Notes: generated from the sequence alone by a model not told the origin. A stretch of 64,000 bases of DNA from SAR202 cluster bacterium (GCA_009392005.1 VFHL01000002.1:124001-188000), one strand, 5' to 3'; shown: positions 26,642-36,655, numbered from the stretch's first letter. A program made the numbers and translations.

Positions 26642-27415
26642 TTATTGCAGTGAATCCAAAAACGCTCCAGATTGTACTTCGCGCTCAAGAATAGTTTGAA
26701 TATACCATCGCAACAAACCAGAAAGTGCAGTGCGCGCTTCTTTCGTCATATCTATCTCTTCAACCACTTCCATCTTTCCTCGCTGCAATATTTTCAGAAT
26801 CATCACTCCTCGCGAAGAAATTTTGCGTGCAGTTCCATCACGACTAGCACAGCTTTCGCACAGCACCCCCCCCCAAACAACACTAAAAGATAATGGAACA
26901 TTTTGCGGTAATGACTCACCATTCACTGCGCATGTATCCAACTGTGGTCGATACCCCATTAATCCCAACATTTGTATCTCGAAGCGATGGATAATGAGGT
27001 GCAGAAGTTCAACGTCCACCCTAGACAACATGTCTAGCGTATCCAATAACAATTGGAACAGTATTGCATTCGGTTCTTCGTCTTCTGTAAATAGATCTAC
27101 TATTTCAGCAATGTAAAGGCCGTTTGCGATTCGCCCTAAATCATCTCGTATTTGATTGAAGCTCTTGAGGGTTTGTGCTTGACTTACAATGTCCAGGCTG
27201 GACCCTCGCGCAAGCAAAAGCGATGAATGTGTAAGAGGCTCCAAATGACCCGCAATTCTACTTGTTGTCTTACGAGTCCCTCGAGCTGAAGCGCGGATTT
27301 TTCCAAAATCCTTCGAATAGAGGACAAGTAATCGATCTGCTTCTCCCAACGACATATATCGCAGTACTACAACCTCTGCTTGATATAACGTCGATTTTGG
27401 AAGTGATCCTGGCAT
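26642..27415 (-). CDS. recO: DNA repair protein RecO
   Basis: A 257-residue RecO: an N-terminal OB fold (LYQAEVVVLRYMSLGEADRL, then FGKIRASARGTRKTTSRIAG, LEPLTHSSLLLARG) followed by a helical domain with FEIQMLGLMGYRPQLDTCAV and GGVLCESC. The Cys residues after position ~170 partly keep the zinc-binding pattern. RecO anneals SSB-coated single strands and with RecR loads RecA at gaps. It lies 49 bases downstream of recR on the same strand, completing a dnaX-ybaB-recR-recO recombination and replication cluster. Confidence 0.92.
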   Translation of the reverse strand: MPGSLPKSTLYQAEVVVLRYMSLGEADRLLVLYSKDFGKIRASARGTRKTTSRIAGHLEPLTHSSLLLARGSSLDIVSQAQTLKSFNQIRDDLGRIANGLYIAEIVDLFTEDEEPNAILFQLLLDTLDMLSRVDVELLHLIIHRFEIQMLGLMGYRPQLDTCAVNGESLPQNVPLSFSVVWGGVLCESCASRDGTARKISSRGVMILKILQRGKMEVVEEIDMTKEARTALSGLLRWYIQTILEREVQSGAFLDSLQ

Positions 27416-27464
27416 AATAAAAGCTCACTGCTTCAAACGCTTTTAGGACAAAATCTCTTTCATC

Positions 27465-28076
27465 TCACAACTCACGACGCCCTTCCAAAGCACGTGAGAG
27501 AGTAACTTCATCGGCATACTCTAAGTCACCTCCAGAAGGCAAGCCTCCTGCCAAGCGTGTCGTGCGAACCCCAAGTGGATCGATCGCATCATGCAGGTAC
27601 ATTGCAGTCGCGTCACCTTCAAGAGACAAATTTGTTGCAACCAAAACTTCTGAAATTTTTCCGTCCTTCACACGATCTATCAACTCTTGAATCTTGAGAT
27701 CCTCAGGACCAACACCATTCATAGGTGAAATGACTCCATGTAATACGTGATAAAGACCTTGATAAACTGACGCACGTTCAATTACAAATAAATCGAGTGG
27801 CTCTTCAACCACACACAACAACCCTTGATCGCGATTGGTATTCGCACAAATAGGACAGATCGTGGATTCCGAAATGTTATGGCAGAGAGAACAAAACTGA
27901 AGACGGTCCCGCATTTCCAGCAAAGATTTGGCCAACAACTCGGACTCTTCACTCGACGCTCGAATTAGGTGATAGGTTAAGCGTTGTGCGGTCTTAGGAC
28001 CAATACCAGGGAGTCTACTAAAAGCATCAATTAACCGCGCAACTGATCCGCCTGCAGGCATGAAATTACTTGTCAT
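27465..28076 (-). CDS. recR: Recombination mediator RecR
   Basis: A 203-residue RecR. The helix-hairpin-helix at the N-terminus reads SRLPGIGPKTAQRLTYHLI, the C4 zinc finger is CSLCHNISESTICPIC (~residues 57-72), and the Toprim domain contains LLCVVEEPLDLFVIE, LVATNLSLEGDATAMYL and the C-terminal RTTRLAGGLPSGGDLEYADE. All expected parts are present at normal length. RecR forms rings that work with RecO in RecA loading. A 131-base gap separates it from ybaB upstream, in which I see no RNA gene. Confidence 0.95.
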   Translation of the reverse strand: MTSNFMPAGGSVARLIDAFSRLPGIGPKTAQRLTYHLIRASSEESELLAKSLLEMRDRLQFCSLCHNISESTICPICANTNRDQGLLCVVEEPLDLFVIERASVYQGLYHVLHGVISPMNGVGPEDLKIQELIDRVKDGKISEVLVATNLSLEGDATAMYLHDAIDPLGVRTTRLAGGLPSGGDLEYADEVTLSRALEGRREL

Positions 28077-28207
28077 TGTGCAAACATGATTCGTATATTT
28101 TTTGGTTTCTCATAAAGTTGCTTTCTGCCTCAATAATTCAGGTAAACAACAATTGATGATTCTCACCATTTCAAAATGATCGGTCCCGACTCACCGAATC
28201 TTGCCGC

Positions 28208-28510
28208 CTATAGGCCCGGTAGGTTTAGACCACCCGTTATCGATGCCATTTTATCTTCTGCAAGTTTCTTTGATTTCTCGACGGCATCGTTAATCGCACT
28301 CAAAACGATATCTTGAAGCATTTCAACTTGCTCCGGATCAACAATTTCTGGCGAAATCTCAATGTCACGAACGTTTTGATGACCATCAATCGTTATCTTG
28401 ACAACGCTTCCACCCGCGGTGCCCTGGACCGTCAATTCTCCAAGTTCCTCTTGAAGCTTCGCCATGCGGCTTTGCATTTGCTGCATCTGACGCATCATAT
28501 TCTTATTCAT
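28208..28510 (-). CDS. ybaB: YbaB/EbfC nucleoid-associated protein
   Basis: A 100-residue YbaB: Met/Gln-rich N-terminal helix (MMRQMQQMQSRMAKLQEELG), central strands (GGSVVKITIDGHQNVRDIEI), and a C-terminal helix ending in ITGGLNLPGL, the family's typical finish. It binds DNA as a dimer and is usually encoded between dnaX and recR, as here. ATG 28510 overlaps the dnaX stop by eight bases and has GGAG nine bases upstream. A second ATG at 28525 in the same frame lies before that site and is less likely. Confidence 0.92.
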   Translation of the reverse strand: MNKNMMRQMQQMQSRMAKLQEELGELTVQGTAGGSVVKITIDGHQNVRDIEISPEIVDPEQVEMLQDIVLSAINDAVEKSKKLAEDKMASITGGLNLPGL

Positions 28511-30245
28511 CGTTAGGTTCTCCATTCTCTACAATCGCGTTGTCAGGCGCTTGTTCAACGCGTGCCCCGCGTTCCACAGCTGCTCGCACAGCATGTCCGC
28601 TCGAGCTGGGCTTGTCGACAAGAACGCATTCCACTGTATAGTGCGTGCCCATGAATTCGGTAATCCGCCGCTCGACTAAGTATCGATACTTTGGATCCTC
28701 TACTTTTTCTTTATGATACTTGTAATAGAAACCGATCACCAACGCATCACCTTTAATTTCCATCGGCATCGATGAGCTCCGCAAGATCGCATCAAGATTT
28801 TTATTGGAACCAAAACCCTTCAATGAATTGATGACTTCATTCCAGCGTGCGCGCAACTCTTCTATATCACCAGGATTAATTGGTGCAGTGTCCACATCAG
28901 AAACATCCGTGTCCTCACTGGCATCACTCGATTGTCGTGCCGGTGTTGCCGCTACCGGCTCATCCGCGGGGGCAACATCACGTTGTTCAACAGGTCGCTC
29001 GTTGTCGCTAGCCAAATCATTTTCGCCTTTGACTGGCTTTGAAATACTAGGTTTTTCTGCCATGTCTTCGGCAGCAGACACATTAGGAAAACCTTTAGGA
29101 GTTGGATTTTCCTGTCTCTTACTTGGAACAGAAACTGCGTCAGCTACTGTGCTTACCACCTCCACTTTTTGGCGTTCAAGACAGGCCGCTACAATAGCCA
29201 TTTCCAGTGGTAGTGGTGGACTACCAGACGGAACGGAAAGCGACGCGAATTTCTCCAACAAGATACGAAGAGACGCGATATCCGTTCCTACCAACATTTC
29301 ATTCCGCTGCGCTATCTCATGTTCCTGAAGATCAACGACTTGGGGAACACCTGCTTTGATCAATAAACAAATACGCAATTCTTCAACGATCTCTTTTTGC
29401 AACTGCCCCAAATCGACGCCTTCTTGATCTAGTTGATTCAAGCTTTGTATCGCCGCGACCATATCGTTGTGTAACAGGCCTTGGATCACCGTCTGGCCGC
29501 GTCCAGATCCCGCAAGTCCAAAAAATTCCTGTGTTTCTTGCACTGTTGCAGACGAACCGACGGCCAAGACAAGTTGTTCCAATAGATTCTCTGCGTCACG
29601 CAAGCTCCCTGATGCGGCACGCGCTACAACATGTAATGTTTCTGCACTCAACTGAAATCCTTCAGCGTCACCAATTTGTGTCAACTGTTTTGTCATCGCC
29701 TCAAGATTAATACGACGAAAATCGAACCGCTGACAGCGTGACATGATCGTCAATGGAATATCTTGTGGCTCGGTCGTTGCAAGGATAAAAACAACATTGC
29801 CTGGCGGCTCTTCAAGTGTCTTCAACAAGGCATTAAATGCTGGTTTTGTCAGTTGATGTACTTCATCAATGATGTATGTTTTCCTCCGCGCTTGTGCGGG
29901 TGCAAATCCAGCCTTTTCACGCAGCCCCTTGATATCGTCGATACCTCGATTGGAAGCGCCGTCAATTTCCACCAAATCCAAAAATGATCCCTGATCAATT
30001 TCTTCACAAACAGCACACGAGTTATCTGGTTCACCACGACCATCGGTTCCCAGGCAATTAATCGCTTTCGCCAAAATCCGTGCCGTACTTGTCTTCCCTG
30101 TCCCACGGGGACCCGTAAATAAATACGCATGGGCAACACGGTCCTGCTCCAAAGCTGTAAGCAAAGTCTGGGTAATCGGCTCTTGTCCCATAACTTCAGT
30201 GAGCTTTTTCGGCCGCCATTTACGATATAGAACTTGAGAAACCAT
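28503..30245 (-). CDS. dnaX: DNA polymerase III subunits gamma/tau
   Basis: A 580-residue clamp-loader ATPase. VLYRKWRPKKLTEVMGQEPI starts the AAA+ domain, with Walker A GPRGTGKTSTARIL, a zinc module (CLGTDGRGEPDNSCAVC), Walker B YIIDEVHQL and sensor 1 ATTEPQDIPLTI. Residues ~370-450 are a low-complexity linker. A C-terminal DnaX domain (ARWNEVINSLKGFGSNKN) resembles tau. I see no obvious A-run followed by a hairpin for programmed frameshifting. DnaX loads the beta clamp with HolA, encoded at 35.7 kb. It is the first gene of the ybaB-recR-recO cluster. Confidence 0.95.
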   Translation of the reverse strand: MVSQVLYRKWRPKKLTEVMGQEPITQTLLTALEQDRVAHAYLFTGPRGTGKTSTARILAKAINCLGTDGRGEPDNSCAVCEEIDQGSFLDLVEIDGASNRGIDDIKGLREKAGFAPAQARRKTYIIDEVHQLTKPAFNALLKTLEEPPGNVVFILATTEPQDIPLTIMSRCQRFDFRRINLEAMTKQLTQIGDAEGFQLSAETLHVVARAASGSLRDAENLLEQLVLAVGSSATVQETQEFFGLAGSGRGQTVIQGLLHNDMVAAIQSLNQLDQEGVDLGQLQKEIVEELRICLLIKAGVPQVVDLQEHEIAQRNEMLVGTDIASLRILLEKFASLSVPSGSPPLPLEMAIVAACLERQKVEVVSTVADAVSVPSKRQENPTPKGFPNVSAAEDMAEKPSISKPVKGENDLASDNERPVEQRDVAPADEPVAATPARQSSDASEDTDVSDVDTAPINPGDIEELRARWNEVINSLKGFGSNKNLDAILRSSSMPMEIKGDALVIGFYYKYHKEKVEDPKYRYLVERRITEFMGTHYTVECVLVDKPSSSGHAVRAAVERGARVEQAPDNAIVENGEPNDE

Positions 30246-30434
30246 AACGTTAATAGTTTACTCCAAACTGCTCAAAGAATCACAAAAACAATGCACAAAT
30301 ATTTCGTTACTTTCTCAGAAACCAGTCGTGCACGAAAACGATCTAATCAACCAAAAAGTATTTATGATAGAGTGCCCGCATACATGATCAATTCGTAGTA
30401 CCAAATTGGACGACAAGAAGGGCAAAGCGCATAC

Positions 30435-31532
30435 ATGGCTGTCAAACATACAGATGAGAAATCTCCATCGAACGTTTATTTGTGGGGAGATAGCGACAGA
30501 ATAGCGCCAAAAGACCTCATCGCTCGCCTCGCCGAATACGAGAACGCCAAAGGGATCAATCAGGATACCTACTCTCTAGGCGGAATTATAGATACACTCG
30601 AACATGAAATGGCTTCATTATTGGGAAAAGAAGCCGCAATGTTCATGCCCACAGGCACTCTTGCTAATCATCTTGTCCTCCGCCACCTCTGCACAACTCA
30701 ACAACGGGTCGTTCTCCCAGAACAAAGCCACATCTACAACGATACGGGAGACGGCTTGGAAAAACTCAGTGGCATCAAACTCATACCACTTGGAAAGAAT
30801 AAAGCAGGATTTTCATTGAACGAATTCAAAAGCGCCGTTAAACAGAGTCAAGAGGGCAGAGTCCCAACTCCGATTGGGGCTATGGTCATTGAAAGCCCAG
30901 TCCGGCGAAAACAAGGAGAGGTAATCGAATTCGAAGACATGAAGAAGATTACCGAATATGCAAAAAGCCAAGGTATAGCGAGTCACTTAGATGGCGCTCG
31001 AATATTCATGATGTCAGCGGCAACCGGTATTCCGATAAAAAACTACACTGCACTCTTTGACACCGTCTATGTATCCTTATACAAATATCTCAACGCTCCA
31101 GCGGGTGCGATCGTTGCGGGTTCATCCGATCTTATGGAATCAATGGTTGGAACCCGACGGATGTTTGGTGGAGCTCTTGCAGGTGCATACTTATATGGCG
31201 CTCTCACTTTGGAAGCATTACAAGACTTCCCAGAGAATTATGCTAAAGCCTTCCAAAAAGCAACCGATTTATTCACTCAATTGAATCCACTGAATGGCAT
31301 TGATATTCACGCTTTGGAGAAGGGCTCGAACATTTTTTCTCTCCGTTTATCAGACAACATCAATTACGACATGTTCCATCGCCAATTGAATGAGGCAGGA
31401 GTTTTCCTCAATCCAAATCATGTTCCTCCAAGTGGTCTCACAATCGCAGTCAATACATCGATCCTCAGACAGACAAATGATCAGATAACAGTGACGTTTG
31501 AGAACGCTTTAAAGAAAGCTGTTTCTACCTGA
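30435..31532 (+). CDS. Threonine aldolase/beta-eliminating lyase family PLP enzyme
   Basis: A 365-residue fold-type I PLP enzyme. EAAMFMPTGTLANHLVLRHL binds the cofactor phosphate, ARIFMMSAATGIP includes the HLDGAR motif with its Asp, and the predicted Schiff-base Lys lies in VSLYKYLNAPAGAIVAG. Low-specificity threonine aldolases cleave threonine to glycine and acetaldehyde. The Lys context (LYKYLNAP rather than LSKGLGAP) places it in a divergent branch, so other beta-hydroxy amino acids or eliminations are possible. It stands alone between divergent dnaX and convergent ybeY. Confidence 0.87.
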   Translation: MAVKHTDEKSPSNVYLWGDSDRIAPKDLIARLAEYENAKGINQDTYSLGGIIDTLEHEMASLLGKEAAMFMPTGTLANHLVLRHLCTTQQRVVLPEQSHIYNDTGDGLEKLSGIKLIPLGKNKAGFSLNEFKSAVKQSQEGRVPTPIGAMVIESPVRRKQGEVIEFEDMKKITEYAKSQGIASHLDGARIFMMSAATGIPIKNYTALFDTVYVSLYKYLNAPAGAIVAGSSDLMESMVGTRRMFGGALAGAYLYGALTLEALQDFPENYAKAFQKATDLFTQLNPLNGIDIHALEKGSNIFSLRLSDNINYDMFHRQLNEAGVFLNPNHVPPSGLTIAVNTSILRQTNDQITVTFENALKKAVST

Positions 31533-31607
31533 GCAAGGCTCGCTGAGACCAAAGATATCAGTAGGGCAGCGAATACAACCTAGGACAAGCAAGTTAAAGC
31601 CAGTCAA

Positions 31608-32090
31608 TCAAGCTGAAGTCATAATCCGTTCCATAAGGTCTTGCTCTTGATTTTGCATTGTTGATCGTTCCGCCTGAACAATATGATCATGACCGAGTAA
31701 ATGTAAAACGCCATGGACAAGAAGAAAGGCCACTTCTTCCTCAGTTGTACGATCATTCTCCCGTTTTTGCCGTTCCGCTTGCGGAAGAGACACAACAATC
31801 TCCCCCAAGGGTATCTGCATCTCTGGTGGCCAAACAAAAGAGTCTTCAATGTTTTCACGTGCCGAAAACGACAAAACATCGGTCGTGCCTTGCTGTCCAT
31901 GATATAACTCATTTAACTGCGCAATGGTTTGATCATCAGTCACAACGATCTCTAAAACGCCTGGATCATTGAGTTCACGTAATAGATGCAGCGCTAATTC
32001 ACGCAGCCATACTTCATCAATCTGTTCTTCAAATGGTTCATGCAGTGTGATATAAACAAGTTCCTCTTGTGCAGCGTTATCAACAGGCAT
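31608..32090 (-). CDS. ybeY: Endoribonuclease YbeY
   Basis: A 160-residue YbeY (UPF0054). The zinc-binding HGVLHLLGHDH, matching H-G-x-L-H-L-x-G-x-D-H, is intact near residue 125, preceded by TDVLSFSARE and IPLGEIVVSL. It matures 16S rRNA 3' ends and takes part in late ribosome quality control. I chose ATG 32090, which has AAGG nine bases upstream and gives normal length. A longer TTG-started frame from 32138 adds 16 residues with no family support. It follows leuS by 68 bases on the same strand. Confidence 0.93.
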   Translation of the reverse strand: MPVDNAAQEELVYITLHEPFEEQIDEVWLRELALHLLRELNDPGVLEIVVTDDQTIAQLNELYHGQQGTTDVLSFSARENIEDSFVWPPEMQIPLGEIVVSLPQAERQKRENDRTTEEEVAFLLVHGVLHLLGHDHIVQAERSTMQNQEQDLMERIMTSA

Positions 32091-32158
32091 CAACGCGGAC
32101 CTTAGGAATTTGATTGTCCGACCCAACGCGAGATTCAAACACGATGCTTTCTAATCTC

Positions 32159-34630
32159 CTATGCCTTCCCCTTCGTTACGACATTCAAAAGGAATCGATC
32201 TGCAACATAGCGGATATTCGCGACATCCCGATCCTTGATATGCGTTGACACACGATCACTCGCAAATGCCAATTCCCGCACTTCGTCCTCGCTGATGGAT
32301 GTAGAAACAGCGATCCGATCTCGCACTTTTCCATCAACTTGAATGATCAGCGTCGTATCGGCATCTTGAATCATCTCTTCATTCCAGCTTGGCCACGTCT
32401 GATTATGAACGCTATACATACGTCCTGTATTATCCCATAGCTCCTCGGCAAGATGCGGAACGATGGGTGCCAACAACAAAATCAACGTATCGACAGTATC
32501 ACGCCAGGCAGACGCTGAGATGCCACCCTTGTCCCACAAGCGTGCCATCTCATTCGTAAACTCCATCAGGCCGGCAATCATCGTATTGAATCGCATACGC
32601 TCCATATCTTCGGACACGCGCTTAATCGTCTTGTGTGTCACCCGCTCCAACGCTTCCACGTCAGACTCATCACCAGATTCCAAATCTGTGAGATCACGAT
32701 CCACGACCAAATCCCAGACCCGGTCAAGCCAGCGTGAAATGCCCTGAATGCCTTGATCGCTCCACGAACCGCCTTGATCCCATGGACCGACAAACATGAG
32801 AAAAGCGCGGACGGCATCTGCGCCTTGTGTCAAAACATGATCATCAGGATTGACGACATTGCCACGGCTCTTGCTCATTCGTAAATGATCAGGTCCAAGA
32901 ATCACACCTTGGTTGAAAAGGCGCGTAAAGGGCTCATCAAACGACACCAATCCAGCGTCACGTAGAGCTTTTGTAAAAAATCGTGCATAAAGAAGGTGCA
33001 TCACCGCATGCTCGGCACCACCCGTATACAAATCGATCGGACACCAACTCTCGATCTCTCCAGAATCGAAAGGCTGGTCAGATTGATTATCAGGACTCGC
33101 GTACCGCAAGAAATACCAGGATGAATCGACAAATGTATCCATCGTATCGGTCTCACGTTCCGCTGGCCCACCACACGTGGGGCACGTCGTATGCAAAAAT
33201 CCTTGATGGTATTTGAGAGGGGATTCGCCAGTCGGGCGAAACTCCGCGTCTTCGGGTAGTACAACGGGCAGTTGATCCTCTGGAACAGGAACGATCCCAT
33301 CCTTCGGACAGTACACAATTGGAATTGGTGTGCCCCAATATCGCTGACGCGAAATCAACCAATCACGAATTCTGTAGTTGATCGTTGAACTTCCCCAATC
33401 ATTTTTTGCAAGGTGTTCGACAATTTTCTCTTTCCCCGCATCATTCCTCATGCCATCGAATTCTCCGGAGTTCACCATGGTTCCAGAGCCGGTCCATGCT
33501 TCTTCTAATGGCACACCATCCCAATCCGGCGGGGAAACAACAACACGAATCGGAATCCCTTGATCTTGAGCAAATGTAAAATCTCGATCATCGTGCGCAG
33601 GAACGCCCATAACAATGCCTGTCCCATAACCCATCAGCACATAATCCGCAATATACAGCGGAATTTTTTCTCCATTCAAATTATTGATACAGTACGTGCC
33701 AAGAGGAACACCAGTTTTTTCTCTATCTGCTGACAACCGCTCAATCTCCGTGGAGCGTCTGGATTGCGCCACATACTCCTCGACACGCACCTTGTTCTCC
33801 GCAGTCGTGAGTGATGATACAAGCGGATGCTCCGGTGCGAGAACCATAAACGTAATGCCATAGGATGTATCGGGGCGTGTCGTAAACACACGCAGTTCTT
33901 TCTCGTCAATGCCAGCAATATCAAGTCCGAAAACAAGTTCAGCCCCCTGGCTCCGTCCAATCCAATTTGTTTGCATGGCCAGAATCTTCTCTGGCCAATC
34001 AATTTGGGAATAATCTAATAATTCATCTACATAATCTGTGATCCGAAAAAACCATTGCTCGAGATCTTTCTGATAAACAAGAGTGTCACATCTCTCACAG
34101 GTGCCTGCATTGGTCACTTGCTCACGTGCCAACGTTGTCTGGCATGCATCGCACCAATTAACAGGTGCGCGATCGCGATACGCCAGTCCTTTTTCAAAAA
34201 ACTTTAGGAAAAAATATTGGTTCCAGCGATAGTAATCCGGAAGACAAGTAATAACTTCTCGATCCCAGTCATAAATCGTGCCCATTGATCGCAATTGCGT
34301 CCGCATTCGTTCGACATTCTCCATCGTCCGCGTATGTGGATGAATACCCTCTTTAATAGCAGCATTTTCTGCAGGTAAACCAAACGCATCAAAACCCATC
34401 GGATGAAGTACATCGTAACCTTGCATACGACGGTATCGCGCATGTGCATCAGCAGGTGCCATCGCATACCAATGCCCAATGTGCAGATCTCCAGATGTAT
34501 ACGGGAACATGGTCAACTCGTACCATTTCTCACGATCAGAATCTCCACCAACCTTGTAGAGTTGATCGTTTTCCCAACGTGTTTGCCATTTTGTGGCAAT
34601 CTCTTGACCATCAAAATTACGCGGTGTCAT
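32159..34630 (-). CDS. leuS: Leucyl-tRNA synthetase
   Basis: An 823-residue class I synthetase of bacterial LeuRS type. Class signatures are YTSGDLHIGHWYAMAP (HIGH box) and LRMSKSRGNVVNPDD (KMSKS box, ~residue 583). A zinc-finger-like module (CDACQTTLAREQVTNAGTC), the editing domain (VFTTRPDTSYGITFMVLA; GIVMGVPAHDDRDF with its catalytic Asp), DSSWYFLRY and the C-terminal domain (TLIIQVDGKVRDRI) are all recognisable. AAGGAA precedes ATG 34630. It charges tRNA-Leu and hydrolyses mischarged products. No T-box leader was seen in the 84 bases upstream. Confidence 0.97.
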   Translation of the reverse strand: MTPRNFDGQEIATKWQTRWENDQLYKVGGDSDREKWYELTMFPYTSGDLHIGHWYAMAPADAHARYRRMQGYDVLHPMGFDAFGLPAENAAIKEGIHPHTRTMENVERMRTQLRSMGTIYDWDREVITCLPDYYRWNQYFFLKFFEKGLAYRDRAPVNWCDACQTTLAREQVTNAGTCERCDTLVYQKDLEQWFFRITDYVDELLDYSQIDWPEKILAMQTNWIGRSQGAELVFGLDIAGIDEKELRVFTTRPDTSYGITFMVLAPEHPLVSSLTTAENKVRVEEYVAQSRRSTEIERLSADREKTGVPLGTYCINNLNGEKIPLYIADYVLMGYGTGIVMGVPAHDDRDFTFAQDQGIPIRVVVSPPDWDGVPLEEAWTGSGTMVNSGEFDGMRNDAGKEKIVEHLAKNDWGSSTINYRIRDWLISRQRYWGTPIPIVYCPKDGIVPVPEDQLPVVLPEDAEFRPTGESPLKYHQGFLHTTCPTCGGPAERETDTMDTFVDSSWYFLRYASPDNQSDQPFDSGEIESWCPIDLYTGGAEHAVMHLLYARFFTKALRDAGLVSFDEPFTRLFNQGVILGPDHLRMSKSRGNVVNPDDHVLTQGADAVRAFLMFVGPWDQGGSWSDQGIQGISRWLDRVWDLVVDRDLTDLESGDESDVEALERVTHKTIKRVSEDMERMRFNTMIAGLMEFTNEMARLWDKGGISASAWRDTVDTLILLLAPIVPHLAEELWDNTGRMYSVHNQTWPSWNEEMIQDADTTLIIQVDGKVRDRIAVSTSISEDEVRELAFASDRVSTHIKDRDVANIRYVADRFLLNVVTKGKA

Positions 34631-34714
34631 TTATTTCCTTTGCTTCTAAGCCACGCGAAACCAGGATTGTATAAAACCAAGTGTAAATAATTCCTTACAG
34701 ACTTCAACTTCCAA

Positions 34715-35140
34715 CTAAGAAACAGGTGTTGTTTTTCGCGAGTTTAATTTTACCGTGACGGCGATCTCGGGGGTAAACCGCAACGTATTGCCAATTGGGC
34801 AGTTATCGGCAATCCGTTCTAATGTATCCTCACGACCCTGAAGAGATTCTTCACCCACCTCGAGTTCGATATCGATATTGACGGCAGACATCCTGCTGGG
34901 ATTCGTTTCACTGGTCGATTCAAGTGTCGCCGTAACCTTACTCGGAGATATGTCCTCAAAAAGTTCATGCTTCAATAATGTCCCCAAACTGCAATTCCCG
35001 AGCGCCATTAATAAAAGCTCACCAGAAGAAAATCCGATTGGACCATCACCACGCGTCTCGCGTACGTTCACAAATGAGCGATCCCGTGACGTAAAGATAA
35101 TACGCCTCTTATCTTGAAATTCTGCTGCTATCTGCGCCAT
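34715..35140 (-). CDS. OsmC/Ohr-family peroxiredoxin-like protein
   Basis: A 141-residue OsmC-fold protein. GPIGFSSGELLLMALGNCSL holds the first conserved Cys, and RIADNCPIGNTLRFTPEI the second, the pair that reduces organic hydroperoxides in Ohr/OsmC enzymes. The order and spacing resemble the YhfA/OsmC branch rather than Ohr itself. ATG 35140 is chosen because a strong AGGAGGAGA lies just upstream. The open frame continues 15 codons further, only with a poor start. It sits between the DUF1232 gene and leuS on the minus strand. Confidence 0.88.
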   Translation of the reverse strand: MAQIAAEFQDKRRIIFTSRDRSFVNVRETRGDGPIGFSSGELLLMALGNCSLGTLLKHELFEDISPSKVTATLESTSETNPSRMSAVNIDIELEVGEESLQGREDTLERIADNCPIGNTLRFTPEIAVTVKLNSRKTTPVS

Positions 35141-35193
35141 CTGTCTCCTCCTATACCCACTTAATTGTCGCTCGATGCGCGACAACTATCGTA

Positions 35194-35559
35194 TTACTCT
35201 TGTTCTTCTGAACTATTTTTATCATCCTCATCAATAACTTCATACTCACCATCGATTGTTTTGCGATTAGATTTACGCCCACTGCTTGATTGAGATGAAC
35301 CCATGCGAGGTAACAAGCGAGTCACAAATATAAACATGATCACGCCACCAATCAATAGATCGTCCATGAAGCCAACAGGAAGTGGCAGGCCAAAATCTGG
35401 CAGGATATCGCGTGGCATTAAAAAGTAAATCAACGCAGCTGGCATTGCCAAGAAACGAAGCCATCTCGGAATAATCGAAGAACCACCAGAGCGCATGAAC
35501 ATACGCAACGCCGAAACACGTACCATATAAAGAATGATGCGAAGTAAAAAACTGCCCAT
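35194..35559 (-). CDS. DUF1232 (YkvA-like) small membrane protein
   Basis: A 121-residue protein. The DUF1232 core reads YFLMPRDILPDFGLPLPVGF followed by MDDLLIGGVIMFIFV, with two to three hydrophobic segments. The C-terminal ~35 residues are polar and acidic (SSSGRKSNRKTIDG, ending DEDDKNSSEEQE). Family members are widespread and of unknown function. It lies 53 bases upstream of the OsmC gene, on the same strand, and diverges from holA across a 103-base gap. Confidence 0.85.
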   Translation of the reverse strand: MGSFLLRIILYMVRVSALRMFMRSGGSSIIPRWLRFLAMPAALIYFLMPRDILPDFGLPLPVGFMDDLLIGGVIMFIFVTRLLPRMGSSQSSSGRKSNRKTIDGEYEVIDEDDKNSSEEQE

Positions 35560-35662
35560 GAATTCCTCTTTTAGACTATACGACTTCCTCAGAATGCCGA
35601 TATTATAGTTTTGTGGAGTGAACGTAAACTGTTGGTGGCATCAATAGCAGGATAAAACTCTC

Positions 35663-36655
35663 ATGTTGCACATTTTTCACGGCGAAGACGACTACTCCTT
35701 GGAGCAGGCAGTATTAAATCTCAGGTCCACTCTGGGGCCAGAAGATATGGCGTCATTAAACACGACATCGATTGCCGATGAGGACCTCAGGCCAATGAAT
35801 ATCATCACCGCGTGCGATACCGTCCCATTCATGACATCCGCACGACTTGTGATCGTGACGAACCTAATGGGGAAGTGGCAGACTCCACGTGGTCAGCGTA
35901 AACAATCGCCTCAAAAAGACACTCCATCAACAGCTGACACATGGAAACCGTTAATCGAATACCTCCCACAAATGCCAGAATCAACAGAACTCGTACTTAA
36001 AGAGTCGTCCCTCGCAAAAAACAATCCGCTCTTCAAAGCCCTGCAACCGATGGCAAAAGTACAAGAGTTTCGTCCTCTGACACGTGAGAAAACAGAAGCG
36101 TGGATTCGTGCTCGCGCAAAAACTTACAATGCCGACATCGATCCACGCGCCGTTCGTCATCTCGCTGATTCGTTGGGAAGTGACTTAAGGTCACTTGAAA
36201 ATGAAATCGAAAAGTTGATTCTATTTTCGATTGGACGATTAATTACTGAAGAAGATATTAATTTGCTCGTCAGTTCGGTTAAAGAAGCAAACATCTTTGC
36301 CTTCGTTGACAATTTCATTGAGGGGAAATATCCCGCAGCACGAATGCAATTACAACAATTACAAAATGATGGAGTTGGTATCGAACGTATTTTGGCAATG
36401 ATTTACCGGGGCGTTCGAATGCTTGTACAGGCACGGGATTTGGTCGATCGCCGAGAACCCAAAGACCAAATGAAGCGCCTGTTAGGCACAAATTCAGAGT
36501 TCGTCATTAACAAGGTAACCCAGCAGACACGGCGGTATACGAAAGAAGACCTTATGGCGATACACGAAAACCTCGTGGCATATGACCTCGCAATTAAAAC
36601 AGGGCGCTTATCTGCCGAAGCTGCTATTGAATTATTGATCTCGAGATCACGCTAA
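35663..36655 (+). CDS. holA: DNA polymerase III subunit delta
   Basis: A 330-residue HolA. It opens LHIFHGEDDYSLEQAVLNLR, the degenerate ATPase start common in the family, followed by VIVTNLMGKW, ELVLKESSLAKNNPLFKALQ, and the helical lid KLILFSIGRLITEEDINLLV. The collar domain contains LQQLQNDGVGIERILAMIYR and ends with IKTGRLSAEAAIELLISR. Delta opens the beta clamp in the clamp loader with DnaX. The homology is diffuse, as usual for this subunit, but all blocks are in order. It diverges from the DUF1232 gene. Confidence 0.92.
   Translation: MLHIFHGEDDYSLEQAVLNLRSTLGPEDMASLNTTSIADEDLRPMNIITACDTVPFMTSARLVIVTNLMGKWQTPRGQRKQSPQKDTPSTADTWKPLIEYLPQMPESTELVLKESSLAKNNPLFKALQPMAKVQEFRPLTREKTEAWIRARAKTYNADIDPRAVRHLADSLGSDLRSLENEIEKLILFSIGRLITEEDINLLVSSVKEANIFAFVDNFIEGKYPAARMQLQQLQNDGVGIERILAMIYRGVRMLVQARDLVDRREPKDQMKRLLGTNSEFVINKVTQQTRRYTKEDLMAIHENLVAYDLAIKTGRLSAEAAIELLISRSR

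Noticed and set aside
28081-28207. Possible 4.5S RNA gene near dnaX-recR
   Set aside because: The conserved GGTCAGG and GGAAGGAAGCAGCC blocks were not found on either strand in this gap or upstream of dnaX.
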